Assembly: GCA_016929775.1 (NCBI GenBank)
Contig: JAFGIE010000138.1
Span: 1 to 44,871 of the forward strand
DNA length: 44,871 bases
Source: Anaerolineae bacterium
Lineage (GTDB): Bacteria; Chloroflexota; Anaerolineae; JAFGEY01
Direction: 5' to 3'
The position numbers and the translations under genes are program-made. Positions 7,175-16,394 of this stretch are shown one piece after another; the first letter of the stretch is position 1, and each line of letters begins with the position of its first letter. The notes beneath the pieces were generated by a model. The model ran no database searches, was not told where the DNA came from, and saw only the letters and a list, made by a program, of their open reading frames with translations.

Positions 7175-9228
7175 TGCCGCCCCGAGGGTCGCGCATGCTG
7201 GTTGGCGTGGACATTGGCGGCACGTTCACCGACTTTTGTGCGAGCGTGGACGGGCGCCTGCACGTGCACAAGGTGCTGAGCACGCCTGCCGATCCGGCGC
7301 GCGCCATGCTCGCCGGGCTCGCCGCACTCTGTCCTGCGGGGCTCGCCGGCATTGCGCGCATCTCGCACGGCTCGACGGTCGTGACGAACGCGATCCTGGA
7401 ACGCAAGGGCGCGCGCACAGCCTTGATCGCCACGCAGGGCTTCCGGGATATCCTCGCTATCGGGCGCCAGGACCGACCCGAGCTCTACGCCCTCCAACCT
7501 CAGCTCCCGGCGCCGCTGATCCCCCGCCGGTGGTGCTACGAGGTGCCCGAACGGCTCGATCCGAGCGGCGCGGTGCGCACGCCGCTCGACATGCGGGCGC
7601 TCGACGCCGTGCTGGACGACATGGCGGCGGAGGGGATCGAGGCGGTCGCCGTCTGCCTGCTGTACAGCTATGTGAACCCGGCGCACGAGCACGCCGTGCG
7701 CGACAGGATCTTGGCGCGCCGCCTGCTGGACGAGGAGCGGATCGCGCTTTCGTGCGAGGTACTACCCGAGTTCCGCGAATACGAGCGCGCGAGCACGGTT
7801 GCGCTGGAGGCGTATGTCCGTCCGGTGATCGGCCAATACGTGCAGCGCCTGGCGGACCAGCTCCCGGCGGTCTGTGGGCTGCGGATCATGAAATCGGATG
7901 GGGGCGTGATGGGCGCGCTCCGCGCGCGCCGCAGCGCCGTACACACGGCGCTGAGCGGCCCGGCAGCCGGCGCGATCGGCGGTTTCGCCCTGGCCCAGCT
8001 GGCGGGGTACGATCGGGCGATCACGATCGACATGGGCGGCACGTCGACCGATGTGGCGCTCTGCCCTGGGCAGCTGGTGCGCCGCGCCGAGTCTGCGATC
8101 GATGGCTTGCCGCTGCGCACCCGCATGCTCGACATCGAGACGATCGGGGCAGGGGGCGGGTCGATCGCGCGCCTCGACGCGGGCGGGGTGCTGCGGGTCG
8201 GTCCCGAGAGCGCGGGCGCCGACCCGGGCCCGATCGTCTACGGCGCGGGCGGCAAAGAGGTGACGGTAACCGACGCCAACGCGCTCCTCGGTCGGCTCGA
8301 CCGGGATCGTTTCCTGGGCGGCGCGATGCCGCTCTATCCGGCGCGCGCACGGGCGGCGATGGGCGCTGGCTTGGCACGGGCGCTCGGGATCGGGGTCCAG
8401 GAGGCGGCGCTCGGGATCGTCGAGGTGGCGAACGTCAACATCGACCGCGCCCTGCGACGCGTCTCCGTGGCGCGCGGACACGACCCACGCGGCTTTACGT
8501 TGGTCGCCTTTGGCGGCGCGGGCCCGCTGCACGCGTGCGAGGTCGCGGCGGGGCTGGGCATTCCCCGCGTGCTGGTGCCGCGCTACCCGGGGGTGCTGTG
8601 CGCCCTGGGCCTGCTCATGGCGGACGTGGTCCTGGAACGCAGCCGCGCTGTGCTGGAGGTCGTCTCGCCGGAGCTCGAGGCGGCGCTGCGCGCGCAGGTG
8701 GACGAGATGACGGCGCTGGCGCGCGCCGATCTCGCCCAGGAAGGGATCGCCGAGCAGGCAATGGCATTCGCGCCCCTGGTCGACGCGCGCTACCGGGGCC
8801 AGTCGCACGAGCTGACGATCCCGTTTGGCGAGGGCGTGGCGACCGCCTTTCACGATGCGCACGCGCGCGCGTACGGGCACGCCATGCGCGAGCGCCCGGT
8901 CGAGGTGGTCAACCTACGCCTCCAGGCTACGGGCCTGATCCCCAAGCCGCACCTGGAGGCGGAGCCCGTGGTCCCGCAGGACGCAGGCCCGGGACACCCG
9001 GCGCACTTCGGCGTGGGGCGCGTTGTGTGCGCGGGCGGCGAGCGCGAGGCCGATCGCTACGCGCGGGAACGGCTGCCGCCGGGAGGGCGCTTGGCGGGAC
9101 CGGCGCTGGTGTTCCAGATGGACAGCACCGTGTACCTGCCGCCCGGTTGGTCAGCGCGGGTGGACGGGTACCGCAACCTGGTGCTGGAACGTGCGGGCGC
9201 CCTGCCCGAGAAGGGGGAGCGCCGATGA
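7174..9228 (+). CDS. hyuA: hydantoinase/oxoprolinase A-type subunit
   Basis: This 684-residue subunit belongs to the ATP-dependent hydantoinase / 5-oxoprolinase / acetone carboxylase family. Residues 11-20 GVDIGGTFTD form the ASKHA-type phosphate loop; HGSTVVTNAILERKGAR, SDGGVMG, SGPAAGAIGG, IDMGGTSTDVAL and AFGGAGPLHA follow in family order. It should activate a ring amide or carbonyl substrate with ATP together with the B subunit encoded next. It begins in the YbjN stop (TAATG) and ends in the hyuB start (ATGA). ATG 7195, after GAGGG, is an alternative start seven codons in. The substrate cannot be read from sequence; 5-oxoproline, N-methylhydantoin or a ketone are options. Confidence 0.9.
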   Translation: MPPRGSRMLVGVDIGGTFTDFCASVDGRLHVHKVLSTPADPARAMLAGLAALCPAGLAGIARISHGSTVVTNAILERKGARTALIATQGFRDILAIGRQDRPELYALQPQLPAPLIPRRWCYEVPERLDPSGAVRTPLDMRALDAVLDDMAAEGIEAVAVCLLYSYVNPAHEHAVRDRILARRLLDEERIALSCEVLPEFREYERASTVALEAYVRPVIGQYVQRLADQLPAVCGLRIMKSDGGVMGALRARRSAVHTALSGPAAGAIGGFALAQLAGYDRAITIDMGGTSTDVALCPGQLVRRAESAIDGLPLRTRMLDIETIGAGGGSIARLDAGGVLRVGPESAGADPGPIVYGAGGKEVTVTDANALLGRLDRDRFLGGAMPLYPARARAAMGAGLARALGIGVQEAALGIVEVANVNIDRALRRVSVARGHDPRGFTLVAFGGAGPLHACEVAAGLGIPRVLVPRYPGVLCALGLLMADVVLERSRAVLEVVSPELEAALRAQVDEMTALARADLAQEGIAEQAMAFAPLVDARYRGQSHELTIPFGEGVATAFHDAHARAYGHAMRERPVEVVNLRLQATGLIPKPHLEAEPVVPQDAGPGHPAHFGVGRVVCAGGEREADRYARERLPPGGRLAGPALVFQMDSTVYLPPGWSARVDGYRNLVLERAGALPEKGERR

Positions 9229-10832
9229 CGGTAGACCCGATCAGCCTCGCCGTCTTTCGCAGCCTCTTTGCCTCCGTCGCCGAAGAGATGGGCGTCGCCC
9301 TGCAGCGCGCAAGCTTTAGCCCCAACATTAAGGAGCGGCTCGACTATAGCTGCGCCGTATTCGACGCCGAGGCGCGCATGGTGGCGCAGGCGGCGCACAT
9401 CCCTGTCCACCTGGGCAGCATGCCCGCCTCTGTGGCGGCGGCGATCGCGTCCGCGCGCCGTGGGGCGGGCGAGGCGCTGGCGCCAGGCGACGTGGTGCTG
9501 CTCAACGACCCGTACCACGGCGGCACGCACCTGCCCGACGTGACGATGGTCTCGCCCGTGTTCGTGGGCGAGATGGCGCGCTTTTACGTCGCCAGCCGCG
9601 CCCACCACGCCGACGTCGGCGGGATGGCGCCCGGATCGCTCCCGCTGAGCACCGAGCTGTACCAGGAGGGGCTCATCATCCCCCCGCTGCGGCTGGTCGA
9701 CCGGGGGAGGCGCAACGAGGCGGTGCTCGCCCTGATCGCCGCCAACAGCCGCGCCCCGGACGAACGGCGCGGCGACCTGGAAGCGCAGCTCGCCGCGCAG
9801 CGCCTCGGGGCGGCGCGCATGCGGGCGCTGGTCGACGCACACGGCGAGGCGCGCGTCCAGGCGCACGCCGGGGCGTTGATGGAGACGTCGCGGCGCATGG
9901 TCGAGGCGGCGATCGCCCGCATCCCCGCCGGGACGTACAGCTATCAGGATGCGCTGGAGGGGGATGGGCAGCGCACCGAGCGGATCCCGATCCGGTGCAC
10001 GATCACGGTCGACGGGGGGCACATGACGGTCGATTTCCACGGCAGCGCGCCGCAGGTCATGGGCAACCTGAACGCCGTCGAGGCGGTCGTCCGCTCGGCG
10101 ACGTGGTACTGCATCCGCCTCTTGGCGGCGGACGAGGTGCCGGTCAACCACGGTTGCTTCGAACCGGTGACCGTGATCGTGCCGCCGCACAGCGTGCTCT
10201 CGCCCGATTTCCCCGCTGCCGTCGCGGCAGGCAACGTCGAGACCAGCCAGCGGATCGTCGACGTCGTGCTCGGGGCCCTGGTCCAGGTGCTGCCCGACCG
10301 CATCCCGGCAGCCAGCCAGGGGACGATGAACAACGTCACGCTGGGCGGGCGCGTCGACGGAAAGCCGTTCGTGTTCTATGAGACGATCGGCGGCGGGCAT
10401 GGCGCCGGACCGGCAGGCGACGGGATCAGCGGGCGGCACAGCCACATGACCAACACGCGCAACACGCCGGTCGAGGCGCTGGAGCAGGACCTGCCGGTGC
10501 GCATCCTGTCGTACACGCTGCGCGAGGGCTCGGGCGGCGCGGGCCTCTACCGCGGCGGCGACGGGATCCTGCGCGAGTACGCCTTCCTGGCGCCCGCGAC
10601 GGTGACGATCAACAGCGAGCGCCGGGCGACGGGGCCCTATGGCCTGCACGGCGGAGAGGCGGGCCAACCGGGCGCGAACCGCCTGGTGCGGGATGGCGCG
10701 CAGACGCGCCTGGGCAGCAAGGCGACGATCGACGTCCTCGCCGGCGACCGACTGATCGTCGAGACCCCAGGCGGCGGCGGGTGGGGAACAGCAGAGATCG
10801 ATGACGAGACGAGTGGACACGGAGGGACGTAG
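9225..10832 (+). CDS. hyuB: hydantoinase/oxoprolinase B-type subunit
   Basis: This 535-residue partner of the A subunit has the family blocks '[17 protein letters not shown]', '[10 protein letters not shown]', [12 protein letters not shown] (94-105), '[15 protein letters not shown]', '[12 protein letters not shown]' and '[12 protein letters not shown]', ending with 'TPGGGGWG'. ATG 9225 overlaps the hyuA stop and follows GGGGGAG, showing translational coupling. Length fits the family. The frame is open far upstream inside hyuA, but that is a shadow. The two subunits together make the enzyme. Confidence 0.92.
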   Translation: MTVDPISLAVFRSLFASVAEEMGVALQRASFSPNIKERLDYSCAVFDAEARMVAQAAHIPVHLGSMPASVAAAIASARRGAGEALAPGDVVLLNDPYHGGTHLPDVTMVSPVFVGEMARFYVASRAHHADVGGMAPGSLPLSTELYQEGLIIPPLRLVDRGRRNEAVLALIAANSRAPDERRGDLEAQLAAQRLGAARMRALVDAHGEARVQAHAGALMETSRRMVEAAIARIPAGTYSYQDALEGDGQRTERIPIRCTITVDGGHMTVDFHGSAPQVMGNLNAVEAVVRSATWYCIRLLAADEVPVNHGCFEPVTVIVPPHSVLSPDFPAAVAAGNVETSQRIVDVVLGALVQVLPDRIPAASQGTMNNVTLGGRVDGKPFVFYETIGGGHGAGPAGDGISGRHSHMTNTRNTPVEALEQDLPVRILSYTLREGSGGAGLYRGGDGILREYAFLAPATVTINSERRATGPYGLHGGEAGQPGANRLVRDGAQTRLGSKATIDVLAGDRLIVETPGGGGWGTAEIDDETSGHGGT

Positions 10833-10833
10833 C

Positions 10834-11421
10834 ATGCAGGTCCTGGGCATCAACGGGAGCCCCCACGCCGACGGCAACACGGCGTACGCGCTGCGGCACG
10901 CGCTGCGCGTGATCGAGGGAGACGGGATCGAGACGGCGTACATTGCGCTGGCGGGGCGGGACATCCGCCCGTGCAAAGGCTGTTTTGACTGTCGCGCGGA
11001 AGGCGTGTGTTCGCAAGAGGACGGTATGGCCGAGGTGGTGGACGCGATCCAGGCTTGTGATGGCTTGCTCTTGGCCTCTCCGGTGTACATGGGGTTGGTC
11101 ACGGGGCAGCTCAAGGTCATGATGGACCGCACGGTCCTCTTTCGCACCGGAGGGCGCTTTGCGCTGACGGGCAAGGTCGGCGCGGGCATCGCCTGCGGTG
11201 GGTTCCGCAACGGCGGGCAAGAGCTGACGCTGCAGGCCATGCACACCTACTTTTTGCAGCAGGACATGTACGCCATCGCCGATGGCCCGCGCTACAGCCA
11301 CTCGGGAGCAGCGGTCGCCGGGCGCGCCGAGTCGGATCAGGTCGGCTTGCAGACGGTAGAGAACGTCGCCCACCGCCTGGCGCAGGCGGTCCGCCAGCTG
11401 CGGGGAGGAAGAGAGAGATGA
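10834..11421 (+). CDS. iron-sulfur flavoprotein / NADPH-dependent FMN reductase family
   Basis: This 195-residue flavodoxin-like protein has an FMN phosphate loop [12 protein letters not shown] (5-16) and '[19 protein letters not shown]' for the flavin site. Between them C47, C50, C53 and C59 form C-x2-C-x2-C-x5-C, the compact motif that binds a [4Fe-4S] cluster in archaeal-type iron-sulfur flavoproteins (Isf). It is therefore likely an electron carrier or reductase with FMN plus a cluster. ATG 10834 has GGAGGG upstream. It follows hyuB by one base and overlaps the enolase gene (ATGA), so it is part of the catabolic operon and may supply a redox step. Confidence 0.85.
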   Translation: MQVLGINGSPHADGNTAYALRHALRVIEGDGIETAYIALAGRDIRPCKGCFDCRAEGVCSQEDGMAEVVDAIQACDGLLLASPVYMGLVTGQLKVMMDRTVLFRTGGRFALTGKVGAGIACGGFRNGGQELTLQAMHTYFLQQDMYAIADGPRYSHSGAAVAGRAESDQVGLQTVENVAHRLAQAVRQLRGGRER

Positions 11422-12557
11422 AGATCACGGGCATCGACACGCTATTCATAGACCGCTACCTATTCGTGCAGGTGCATACCGACGCCGGGATCACGGGGCT
11501 CGGCGAGTCGGGGGCGTGGGGCTATCTCGAGCCCTCGGCGGTCGTGGTCGAAAAGTGGAAGGACTATCTGATCGGGCAGGACCCGCTGCGGATCGAGCAC
11601 CACTGGCAGTACCTGTACCGGTGGTCGCATTTCCGGGGGGCGGCGATTATGGGCGCGCTGAGCGCGATCGACATCGCCCTGTGGGACATCGCCGGCAAGC
11701 ACTACGGCGTGCCCTGCTACCAGCTGATGGGGGGCAGGTGCCGCGACAAGGCGCGCGTCTACTATCACGTCTTTGGCAGCACCAAGGAGCAGCTGATCGA
11801 GGGCTGCGTGCGCGCCAAGGAGATGGGCTTTACCGCGGTGGGGCACCTGACGCCCTTTCTCGACGAGTCGCGCGGGGCGCCCTATTTCGAGACGCACGTC
11901 GGCAAGATGCGCGACGCGATCGACACCGTGCGCCGCTACCGCGAAGCGGTTGGCGACGAGGTGGACCTGTGCATCGAGATCCACCGCCGCCTGACGCCGC
12001 ACGAGGCGATCGTCCTGGCGCGCGGGATCGAGCCCTACCATCCCTTCTTTTACGAGGACCCGATCCGGCCCGACAGCATGGACGCCATGGCAGCCGTTGC
12101 TGAGCAGATCCACATCCCGATCGCCACGGGCGAGCGGCTGCACACGATCTGGGAGTTCGAGATGCTGCTGCAGCGGGGCGCCGTGCAGTACGTGCGGCCC
12201 GACGTATGCATGGCGGGCGGGCTGACACACGCCAAAAAGATCGCGGCGCTGGCGGAAGCGCACCACGTCGACGTGGTGCCCCACAACCCGCTGAGCCCGG
12301 TCAGCACGGCGGCGTGTCTGCAGCTCGCGGCGTGCATCCCCAACTTTGCCCTGCAAGAGTACCCGCGGGGCGAGCTGGAGCCGCCCAAGTCCGAGATCGT
12401 GCGCTCGCCGCTGCGCGTGGAGGACGGTTTCCTGATCATCCCCGACGCGCCCGGGATCGGGATCGAGCTGGCAGAGGACGCGGCGGAACGCTACCCGTAC
12501 CGCAAGCGTGAGGTGCGCACGCGACTGCACGTCGACGGGTCGGTCGTCGACCAGTGA
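11418..12557 (+). CDS. enolase-superfamily dehydratase (galactonate/mannonate dehydratase type)
   Basis: This 379-residue mandelate racemase/muconate lactonizing enzyme family member has metal ligands at E187, E213 (FYEDPI) and E239 (TGERLHT), and likely acid/base histidines at H189 and H289 (PHNPLSP). These keep the relative spacing remembered for D-galactonate dehydratase (D183, H185, E209, E235, H285), each shifted by four. The first ligand is Glu instead of Asp. The capping domain is intact (residues 1-120). It should abstract a proton alpha to an acid-sugar carboxylate and eliminate water. It is the last gene of the operon, overlapping the flavoprotein stop. The exact acid sugar is not determined. 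Confidence 0.85.
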   Translation: MKITGIDTLFIDRYLFVQVHTDAGITGLGESGAWGYLEPSAVVVEKWKDYLIGQDPLRIEHHWQYLYRWSHFRGAAIMGALSAIDIALWDIAGKHYGVPCYQLMGGRCRDKARVYYHVFGSTKEQLIEGCVRAKEMGFTAVGHLTPFLDESRGAPYFETHVGKMRDAIDTVRRYREAVGDEVDLCIEIHRRLTPHEAIVLARGIEPYHPFFYEDPIRPDSMDAMAAVAEQIHIPIATGERLHTIWEFEMLLQRGAVQYVRPDVCMAGGLTHAKKIAALAEAHHVDVVPHNPLSPVSTAACLQLAACIPNFALQEYPRGELEPPKSEIVRSPLRVEDGFLIIPDAPGIGIELAEDAAERYPYRKREVRTRLHVDGSVVDQ

Positions 12558-12561
12558 CGGG

Positions 12562-13545
12562 TCAGGCGGCGTAGACCTCGCCGGCGAGCGCGCCCGCCGG
12601 GAGCGCTTTGACCCGCGCCACGACCGCTTCGAGCTGGGGCATGTGCGAGCGGAAGAGGCGGAAGCACGCTTCGCTGTCCTGGCGGAAGGCGCGGACCAGC
12701 GCCTGCCGCTGTGCGGGGTCGGTCTTCCAGGCATAGACCTGCTGCACGAAGGGCAAGTCGGGCGGCAGGTGGCGCGCATAGAAGGCGAGGACGTCGTCCT
12801 TTTTGTAGCAAAAGGTCCCGCCCACGGCGTAGGTCTTGGACGCGACGGCGTTGCGCAGGCAGCGCACGGCGCGTTGAACCCAGATGACCTGCTCGCTCTG
12901 GGCGAGCTTGTCGTCGTCCCACTCGCTGGCTGCCAACCCATCGTACACCCGCCGGTACGGGCGGTCGAGGTACTGCTCGCGGTAGGCGTCGACCAGCGGG
13001 GCATAGATCGCGCCGCGCAGGCGATCGCGCCACCCGCGCAGGAAGCCGTCGGGGTCGTAGAGGACGTTGCTCTGGAAGAGGAGAGTGTGCTCGACCGAGA
13101 ACGCCCGGTCGAGACGGCTGAACTCGAACGCGGCATAGCGCGCGTCGACATAGCCGAACTCGACCGCGCACGACAGCACGGCGGAGATGCACGCGCGGAC
13201 CGGGTCGTTGAACTCGGCCCAGCTCCGTTCGCGGCGCGGGAGCGCGCCGCACGCGGCGAGGAAAGCCTCCAGCTGTGGCTGGTCCAGCCCGCCAAAGTCG
13301 TTGAACAGGTAGGCGTCGGGCGCGGTGACGTAGGCGCGGGTGTCGACGTCGGACGAGGGGACGGCTTCGCCCTTGGCATAGGAGCCGATCTCGAGCAGCC
13401 CCACCACGCGCGCGCCATCGCCCAGGGCCTCTTCCAACATGTGGACGTAGCGCGCCAACCGGTCGGGGTCGCGCTCCAGTACGCTGTGTTCGGGGTCGAA
13501 CGCGAATTGGGCGCTCTCGTCGTCGCCTCGGGTAACTTGCTGCAC
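12562..13545 (-). CDS. nucleotidyltransferase-fold protein
   Basis: This 327-residue cytoplasmic protein carries the polymerase-beta nucleotidyltransferase signature LEIGSYAKGEAVPSSDVDTR near residues 50-70 (GS-x-x-KGEA followed by SDVD), giving two metal-binding aspartates. The remainder is helical, and the conserved-looking block 'AVGGTFCYKKDDVLAFY' lies near residue 240. Relatives include aminoglycoside nucleotidyltransferases, GlnD-type enzymes and antitoxin-like proteins; the true substrate is unknown. GTG 13545 is preceded by AGGAGG at good spacing. It is transcribed alone from the strong promoter at 13600-13628 and converges with the enolase gene four bases away. Confidence 0.7.
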   Translation of the reverse strand: MQQVTRGDDESAQFAFDPEHSVLERDPDRLARYVHMLEEALGDGARVVGLLEIGSYAKGEAVPSSDVDTRAYVTAPDAYLFNDFGGLDQPQLEAFLAACGALPRRERSWAEFNDPVRACISAVLSCAVEFGYVDARYAAFEFSRLDRAFSVEHTLLFQSNVLYDPDGFLRGWRDRLRGAIYAPLVDAYREQYLDRPYRRVYDGLAASEWDDDKLAQSEQVIWVQRAVRCLRNAVASKTYAVGGTFCYKKDDVLAFYARHLPPDLPFVQQVYAWKTDPAQRQALVRAFRQDSEACFRLFRSHMPQLEAVVARVKALPAGALAGEVYAA

Positions 13546-13599
13546 GGCGCCTGCCTCCTCGCTGGTCCACGAATGCCGCGTCTGTCAAGGCACAGGGGT

Positions 13600-13628
13600 G
13601 TTATAGCGCGCCGCGGCGCCCGTGTCAA
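13600..13628 (-). promoter_or_regulatory. sigma70-type promoter of the nucleotidyltransferase gene
   Basis: Minus-strand TTGACA (13628-13623) and TATAAC (13605-13600) are separated by a 17-base, purely G/C spacer. The start is expected near 13593, giving a leader of roughly 48 bases. Confidence 0.75.
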
Positions 13629-13677
13629 GCTGGCGTACGAGGAGGAGGCGCGAACACCTCGCGGGCTCCCGCGCGGG

Positions 13678-13696
13678 GCGATGCAGCGCACGGCAG
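13678..13696 (+). repeat. 19-bp direct repeat, copy 1
   Basis: GCGATGCAGCGCACGGCAG is repeated exactly at 14723-14741. The two copies bracket the orphan membrane-protein gene at 13778-14647. Here the copy lies between the divergent nucleotidyltransferase promoter and the membrane gene. Confidence 0.75.
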
Positions 13697-13777
13697 GCGC
13701 CGCTGGACGGTGAGCCGACTCCCGCGTGGAATCGGGACCAGGTGAGGGACGCTCACGCCGAGAGAGGAGAGGACACG

Positions 13778-14647
13778 ATGAAACGGTTCCTGGGGTATGT
13801 GTGGAAGCTGCCGCTTGCCAGCGCTGCGTTCATGATCGGGCTGACGGTCAGCGGGATGCTGCTGCCGCTGTTGGGGCTCGAGGCGCCAGCGCTGCCGGAC
13901 GGCGTGGATGCGGAGACGATCGGCTTGGCCTTTGCACTGGGGAGCCTGCTGTTTGGCCTGGCGCTGGCTTTGCTGGCGCGCGGTCTATGCGGCTCATTCA
14001 CCGTCCGCTGGCTGAGCCTCAGCCTGATGATGTGGGTGGCTTATGCGATCAACAACGTAGTGGAAGGCGCGATCTATTCCACGTTCTCCGCCACGTCGGG
14101 TGCTTCGTCCATGCTGTACACTGCGTTGAGCTTGCTCCTGCCTGCCATGGGACAGGCGGCGGTCGTCGCTGCCTTGTTCAAGCTGCCTGCAAAGGAGTCG
14201 CGCGCCAGGTTGCGCCTGTCGACCTGGTCGCCCTCGGGATGGGCGTGGCGGCTAGCGATCGCGCTGATCGCCTTCCCGGTGATCTATTTTGTCTTTGGCG
14301 TCATGGTCGAGCCGATCGTCGGCGCGTACTATGAGCAGGGGCAGTTCGAGCTAGCCCTGCCACCGCTGTGGGTCATCATCCCGGTGCAGCTACTGCGCAG
14401 CGCCGGGTTCTGCCTGGTCTCCCTGCCGCCGATCCTGTTGTGGGGCAGGGGGCGAACTGCGTTGATCCTGTCGCTGGGACTCGCGCTGTTCGTGTTCGTG
14501 GGCGGTTTCTCTATGGCGACGACGTACTGGTTCCCGTGGCAGCTTCGCGTCGTTCACAGCCTGGAGATCCTGGTCGACGAGATGCTGTACGCCCTCGTGC
14601 TCGGCTTGCTGTTCGTGCGCCCGGAGGGCGGCGAGTCGACCGGATGA
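13778..14647 (+). CDS. polytopic membrane protein of unknown function
   Basis: I do not recognise this 289-residue protein. It is strongly hydrophobic with roughly eight membrane segments (around residues 12-32, 46-70, 80-98, 110-135, 160-180, 196-216, 228-250, 262-282). Polar loops include 'PAKESRARLRLSTWSPSG' near the middle. Weakly repeated Asn/Glu in 'AINNVVEGAIYSTF' could sit inside the membrane. ATG 13778 is preceded by GAGAGGAGAGG. The frame is open upstream to 13622 but without an SD. The gene stands alone and is bracketed by 19-bp repeats. Confidence 0.7.
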   Translation: MKRFLGYVWKLPLASAAFMIGLTVSGMLLPLLGLEAPALPDGVDAETIGLAFALGSLLFGLALALLARGLCGSFTVRWLSLSLMMWVAYAINNVVEGAIYSTFSATSGASSMLYTALSLLLPAMGQAAVVAALFKLPAKESRARLRLSTWSPSGWAWRLAIALIAFPVIYFVFGVMVEPIVGAYYEQGQFELALPPLWVIIPVQLLRSAGFCLVSLPPILLWGRGRTALILSLGLALFVFVGGFSMATTYWFPWQLRVVHSLEILVDEMLYALVLGLLFVRPEGGESTG

Positions 14648-14722
14648 GGGTGAGCCTCGGTCGGCATAGCGGGGCAGAGCCCGATCTGCATGCGGTCGGC
14701 GTGGCGCTACGCTCGTGGCAGC

Positions 14723-14741
14723 GCGATGCAGCGCACGGCAG
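14723..14741 (+). repeat. 19-bp direct repeat, copy 2
   Basis: This is an exact copy of the 19-mer at 13678-13696, lying 75 bases after the membrane-protein stop and about 90 bases before the GH4 gene. No open reading frame or obvious hairpin is associated with it. Confidence 0.75.
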
Positions 14742-14758
14742 ATGAACCGGGCGATAGT

Positions 14759-14787
14759 TTTCGATTCCCGGCGCCGCGTGGTACAAT
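14759..14787 (+). promoter_or_regulatory. candidate promoter of the GH4 gene
   Basis: TACAAT at 14782-14787 is a good -10. The best -35 at 17 bases is TTTCGA (14759-14764), which is weak. Transcription would begin near 14794, 35 bases before the start codon, just ahead of the SD GGAGGGAG. Confidence 0.45.
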
Positions 14788-14828
14788 GGGCCTCACAATC
14801 GGGCGCATCCACCGCTGGAGGGAGAGAC

Positions 14829-16196
14829 ATGGCGGAGCAGATCAAGATCGCGTACATCGGCGGCGGGAGCCGCAACTGGGCCAGGCACGTCATGACCGAC
14901 CTGGCGTTGTGCCCGCACCTGGCGGGCGAGATCGCGCTGTACGACATTGACTATCCCGCTGCGGAGCGGAACGTAGCGCTCGCCGCCCAGATCTACAGCC
15001 ATCCCGATGCGGCGACGACGTTCGACGTGCACGCCTGCCGCACATCGGCGGAGGCCCTCGCGGGGGCCGATTTCGTCTTCCTGTCGATCCTGCCCGGGCC
15101 CATGCAGATGTTTGCGAACGACCTGGACATCCCTGCCCAGTACGGCATCCTGCAGACGGTGGGCGATACGACCGGACCGGGCGGGATCAGCCGCGCGCTG
15201 CGCGCCGTGCCGATCTACCTCGACTATGCACACCAGATCATGGACCATTGCCCCGATGCCTGGGTGATCAACTATACCAATCCCATGACACTCTGTACGG
15301 CGGCGTTCTATGCCGCCGAGCCCGAGATCAAGGCCTTTGGCTGCTGCCACGAGGTGTTTGGCACCCAGCACCGGCTGGCGCGGCTGGTCGCGGAGGCGTA
15401 CGACGTCCCTGTGCCCGATCGGCGCGAGATCGCGACCGACGTAGCAGGCGTGAACCACTTTACCTTTGCCACTGCGGCGCGCTGGCACGGGCTCGACCTC
15501 TATCCCATCGTGGAGCGGCACATCAGCGCGGACGGGTTCTGGGCCGACCAGAGCGCGTGGGCGCGCGAGCAGATGGCGATCGGGAACTGGTTTCAGTCCA
15601 AGGGCATGATCGCCTATGACTTTTTCCGGCGCTTTGGCGCGCTGGGCGCGGCGGGCGACCGGCACCTCGCCGAGTTCGTGCCGTGGTATCTTGTCTCGGA
15701 GGCCAACCTCCACCGCTACGGCGTGATCCTGACCCCGTCCAGCTACCGGTTGGGCACGTGGCGACCGAGCGTCGAGGCGCCGCCGCGCGAAAGGCCAGAG
15801 GGGCTGGTCCTGCGCGGGTCGGACGAGGAGGCGGTTGCGCAGCTATTGGCGCTGCGCGGGATCGCCCCGCTCGATACCAACGTCAACCTCCCGAACCGCG
15901 GGCAGATCCCGGGACTGCCGCTGGGTGCGGTGGTCGAGACCAACGCGCAGTTCCGGCTGGACAGCGTCTCGCCGGTGGTGCCTACGCCGCTGCCCGACGC
16001 CGTGCTCAGCCTGGTCTGCCGGGTCGCCGAGGTGCAGCAGATGACGCTCGAGGCGGCGGTCGACAGGGACGTCGACCTGGCGTTCCAGGCGCTGCTGCTC
16101 GACCCACTCTGCCACATCCCGGTCGACCGGGCGTGGGAGATGTTCAAGGCGCTGCTGCAGGCCAACCGGGCCATGCTGCCCGGCTGGAACCTGTAG
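14829..16196 (+). CDS. glycoside hydrolase family 4 (alpha-galactosidase/glucosidase type)
   Basis: This 455-residue NAD+- and metal-dependent glycosidase uses a redox-elimination mechanism. The N-terminus 'KIAYIGGGSRNW' is the Rossmann loop and LYDID (37-41) the adenosine-ribose binder. 'NYTNPM' (148-153), the cysteine in GCCHEVFG (171-178) and His210 in GVNHF are the substrate/metal residues of GH4. A conserved block 'VGDTTGPGGISRALR' lies at 111-125. ATG 14829 has GGAGGGAGAG upstream. It stands alone without an adjacent sugar transporter. The sugar configuration cannot be read reliably; galactosidase, glucosidase and glucuronidase members exist. A cytoplasmic location is expected. Confidence 0.9.
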   Translation: MAEQIKIAYIGGGSRNWARHVMTDLALCPHLAGEIALYDIDYPAAERNVALAAQIYSHPDAATTFDVHACRTSAEALAGADFVFLSILPGPMQMFANDLDIPAQYGILQTVGDTTGPGGISRALRAVPIYLDYAHQIMDHCPDAWVINYTNPMTLCTAAFYAAEPEIKAFGCCHEVFGTQHRLARLVAEAYDVPVPDRREIATDVAGVNHFTFATAARWHGLDLYPIVERHISADGFWADQSAWAREQMAIGNWFQSKGMIAYDFFRRFGALGAAGDRHLAEFVPWYLVSEANLHRYGVILTPSSYRLGTWRPSVEAPPRERPEGLVLRGSDEEAVAQLLALRGIAPLDTNVNLPNRGQIPGLPLGAVVETNAQFRLDSVSPVVPTPLPDAVLSLVCRVAEVQQMTLEAAVDRDVDLAFQALLLDPLCHIPVDRAWEMFKALLQANRAMLPGWNL

Positions 16197-16202
16197 GGCA
16201 GG

Positions 16203-16219
16203 CGCGGGAAAGACCCGCG
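16203..16219 (+). terminator. short GC hairpin after the GH4 gene
   Basis: CGCGGG (16203-16208) pairs with CCCGCG (16214-16219) around the loop AAAGA, seven bases past the stop codon. No U-tract follows, so it is at best a weak or factor-assisted terminator. Confidence 0.25.
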
Positions 16220-16394
16220 AGGCCCAAGCGGGATGGGCGCTCATGGTCGCCGCCACACACGTTGGGGGCTCGCGCGGCTATCGGCGCCGCTGACCATAGA
16301 GCGCCGCTGAGGCGGTGACCACGAACGGTTGGTCCTGCCCGTGCCCAAGAGCCTGCCCCGCTTGCTGATGACGGGATCTCAAACGCAAGAGCGC

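Noticed and set aside
7128..9224. Apparent 1234-residue protein extending hyuB upstream
   Set aside because: The first ~699 residues are the out-of-frame shadow of hyuA and are Arg/Gly/Ala-rich without domains. ATG 9225 with its SD and ATGA overlap marks the real hyuB start.
7140..10000. Frequent CGATCG/GCGATCGC words like the cyanobacterial HIP1
   Set aside because: They are noticeable throughout the window, but GC-ending codons followed by ATC or preceding CG-starting codons produce them readily. Without a count against a codon-matched model I do not claim enrichment.
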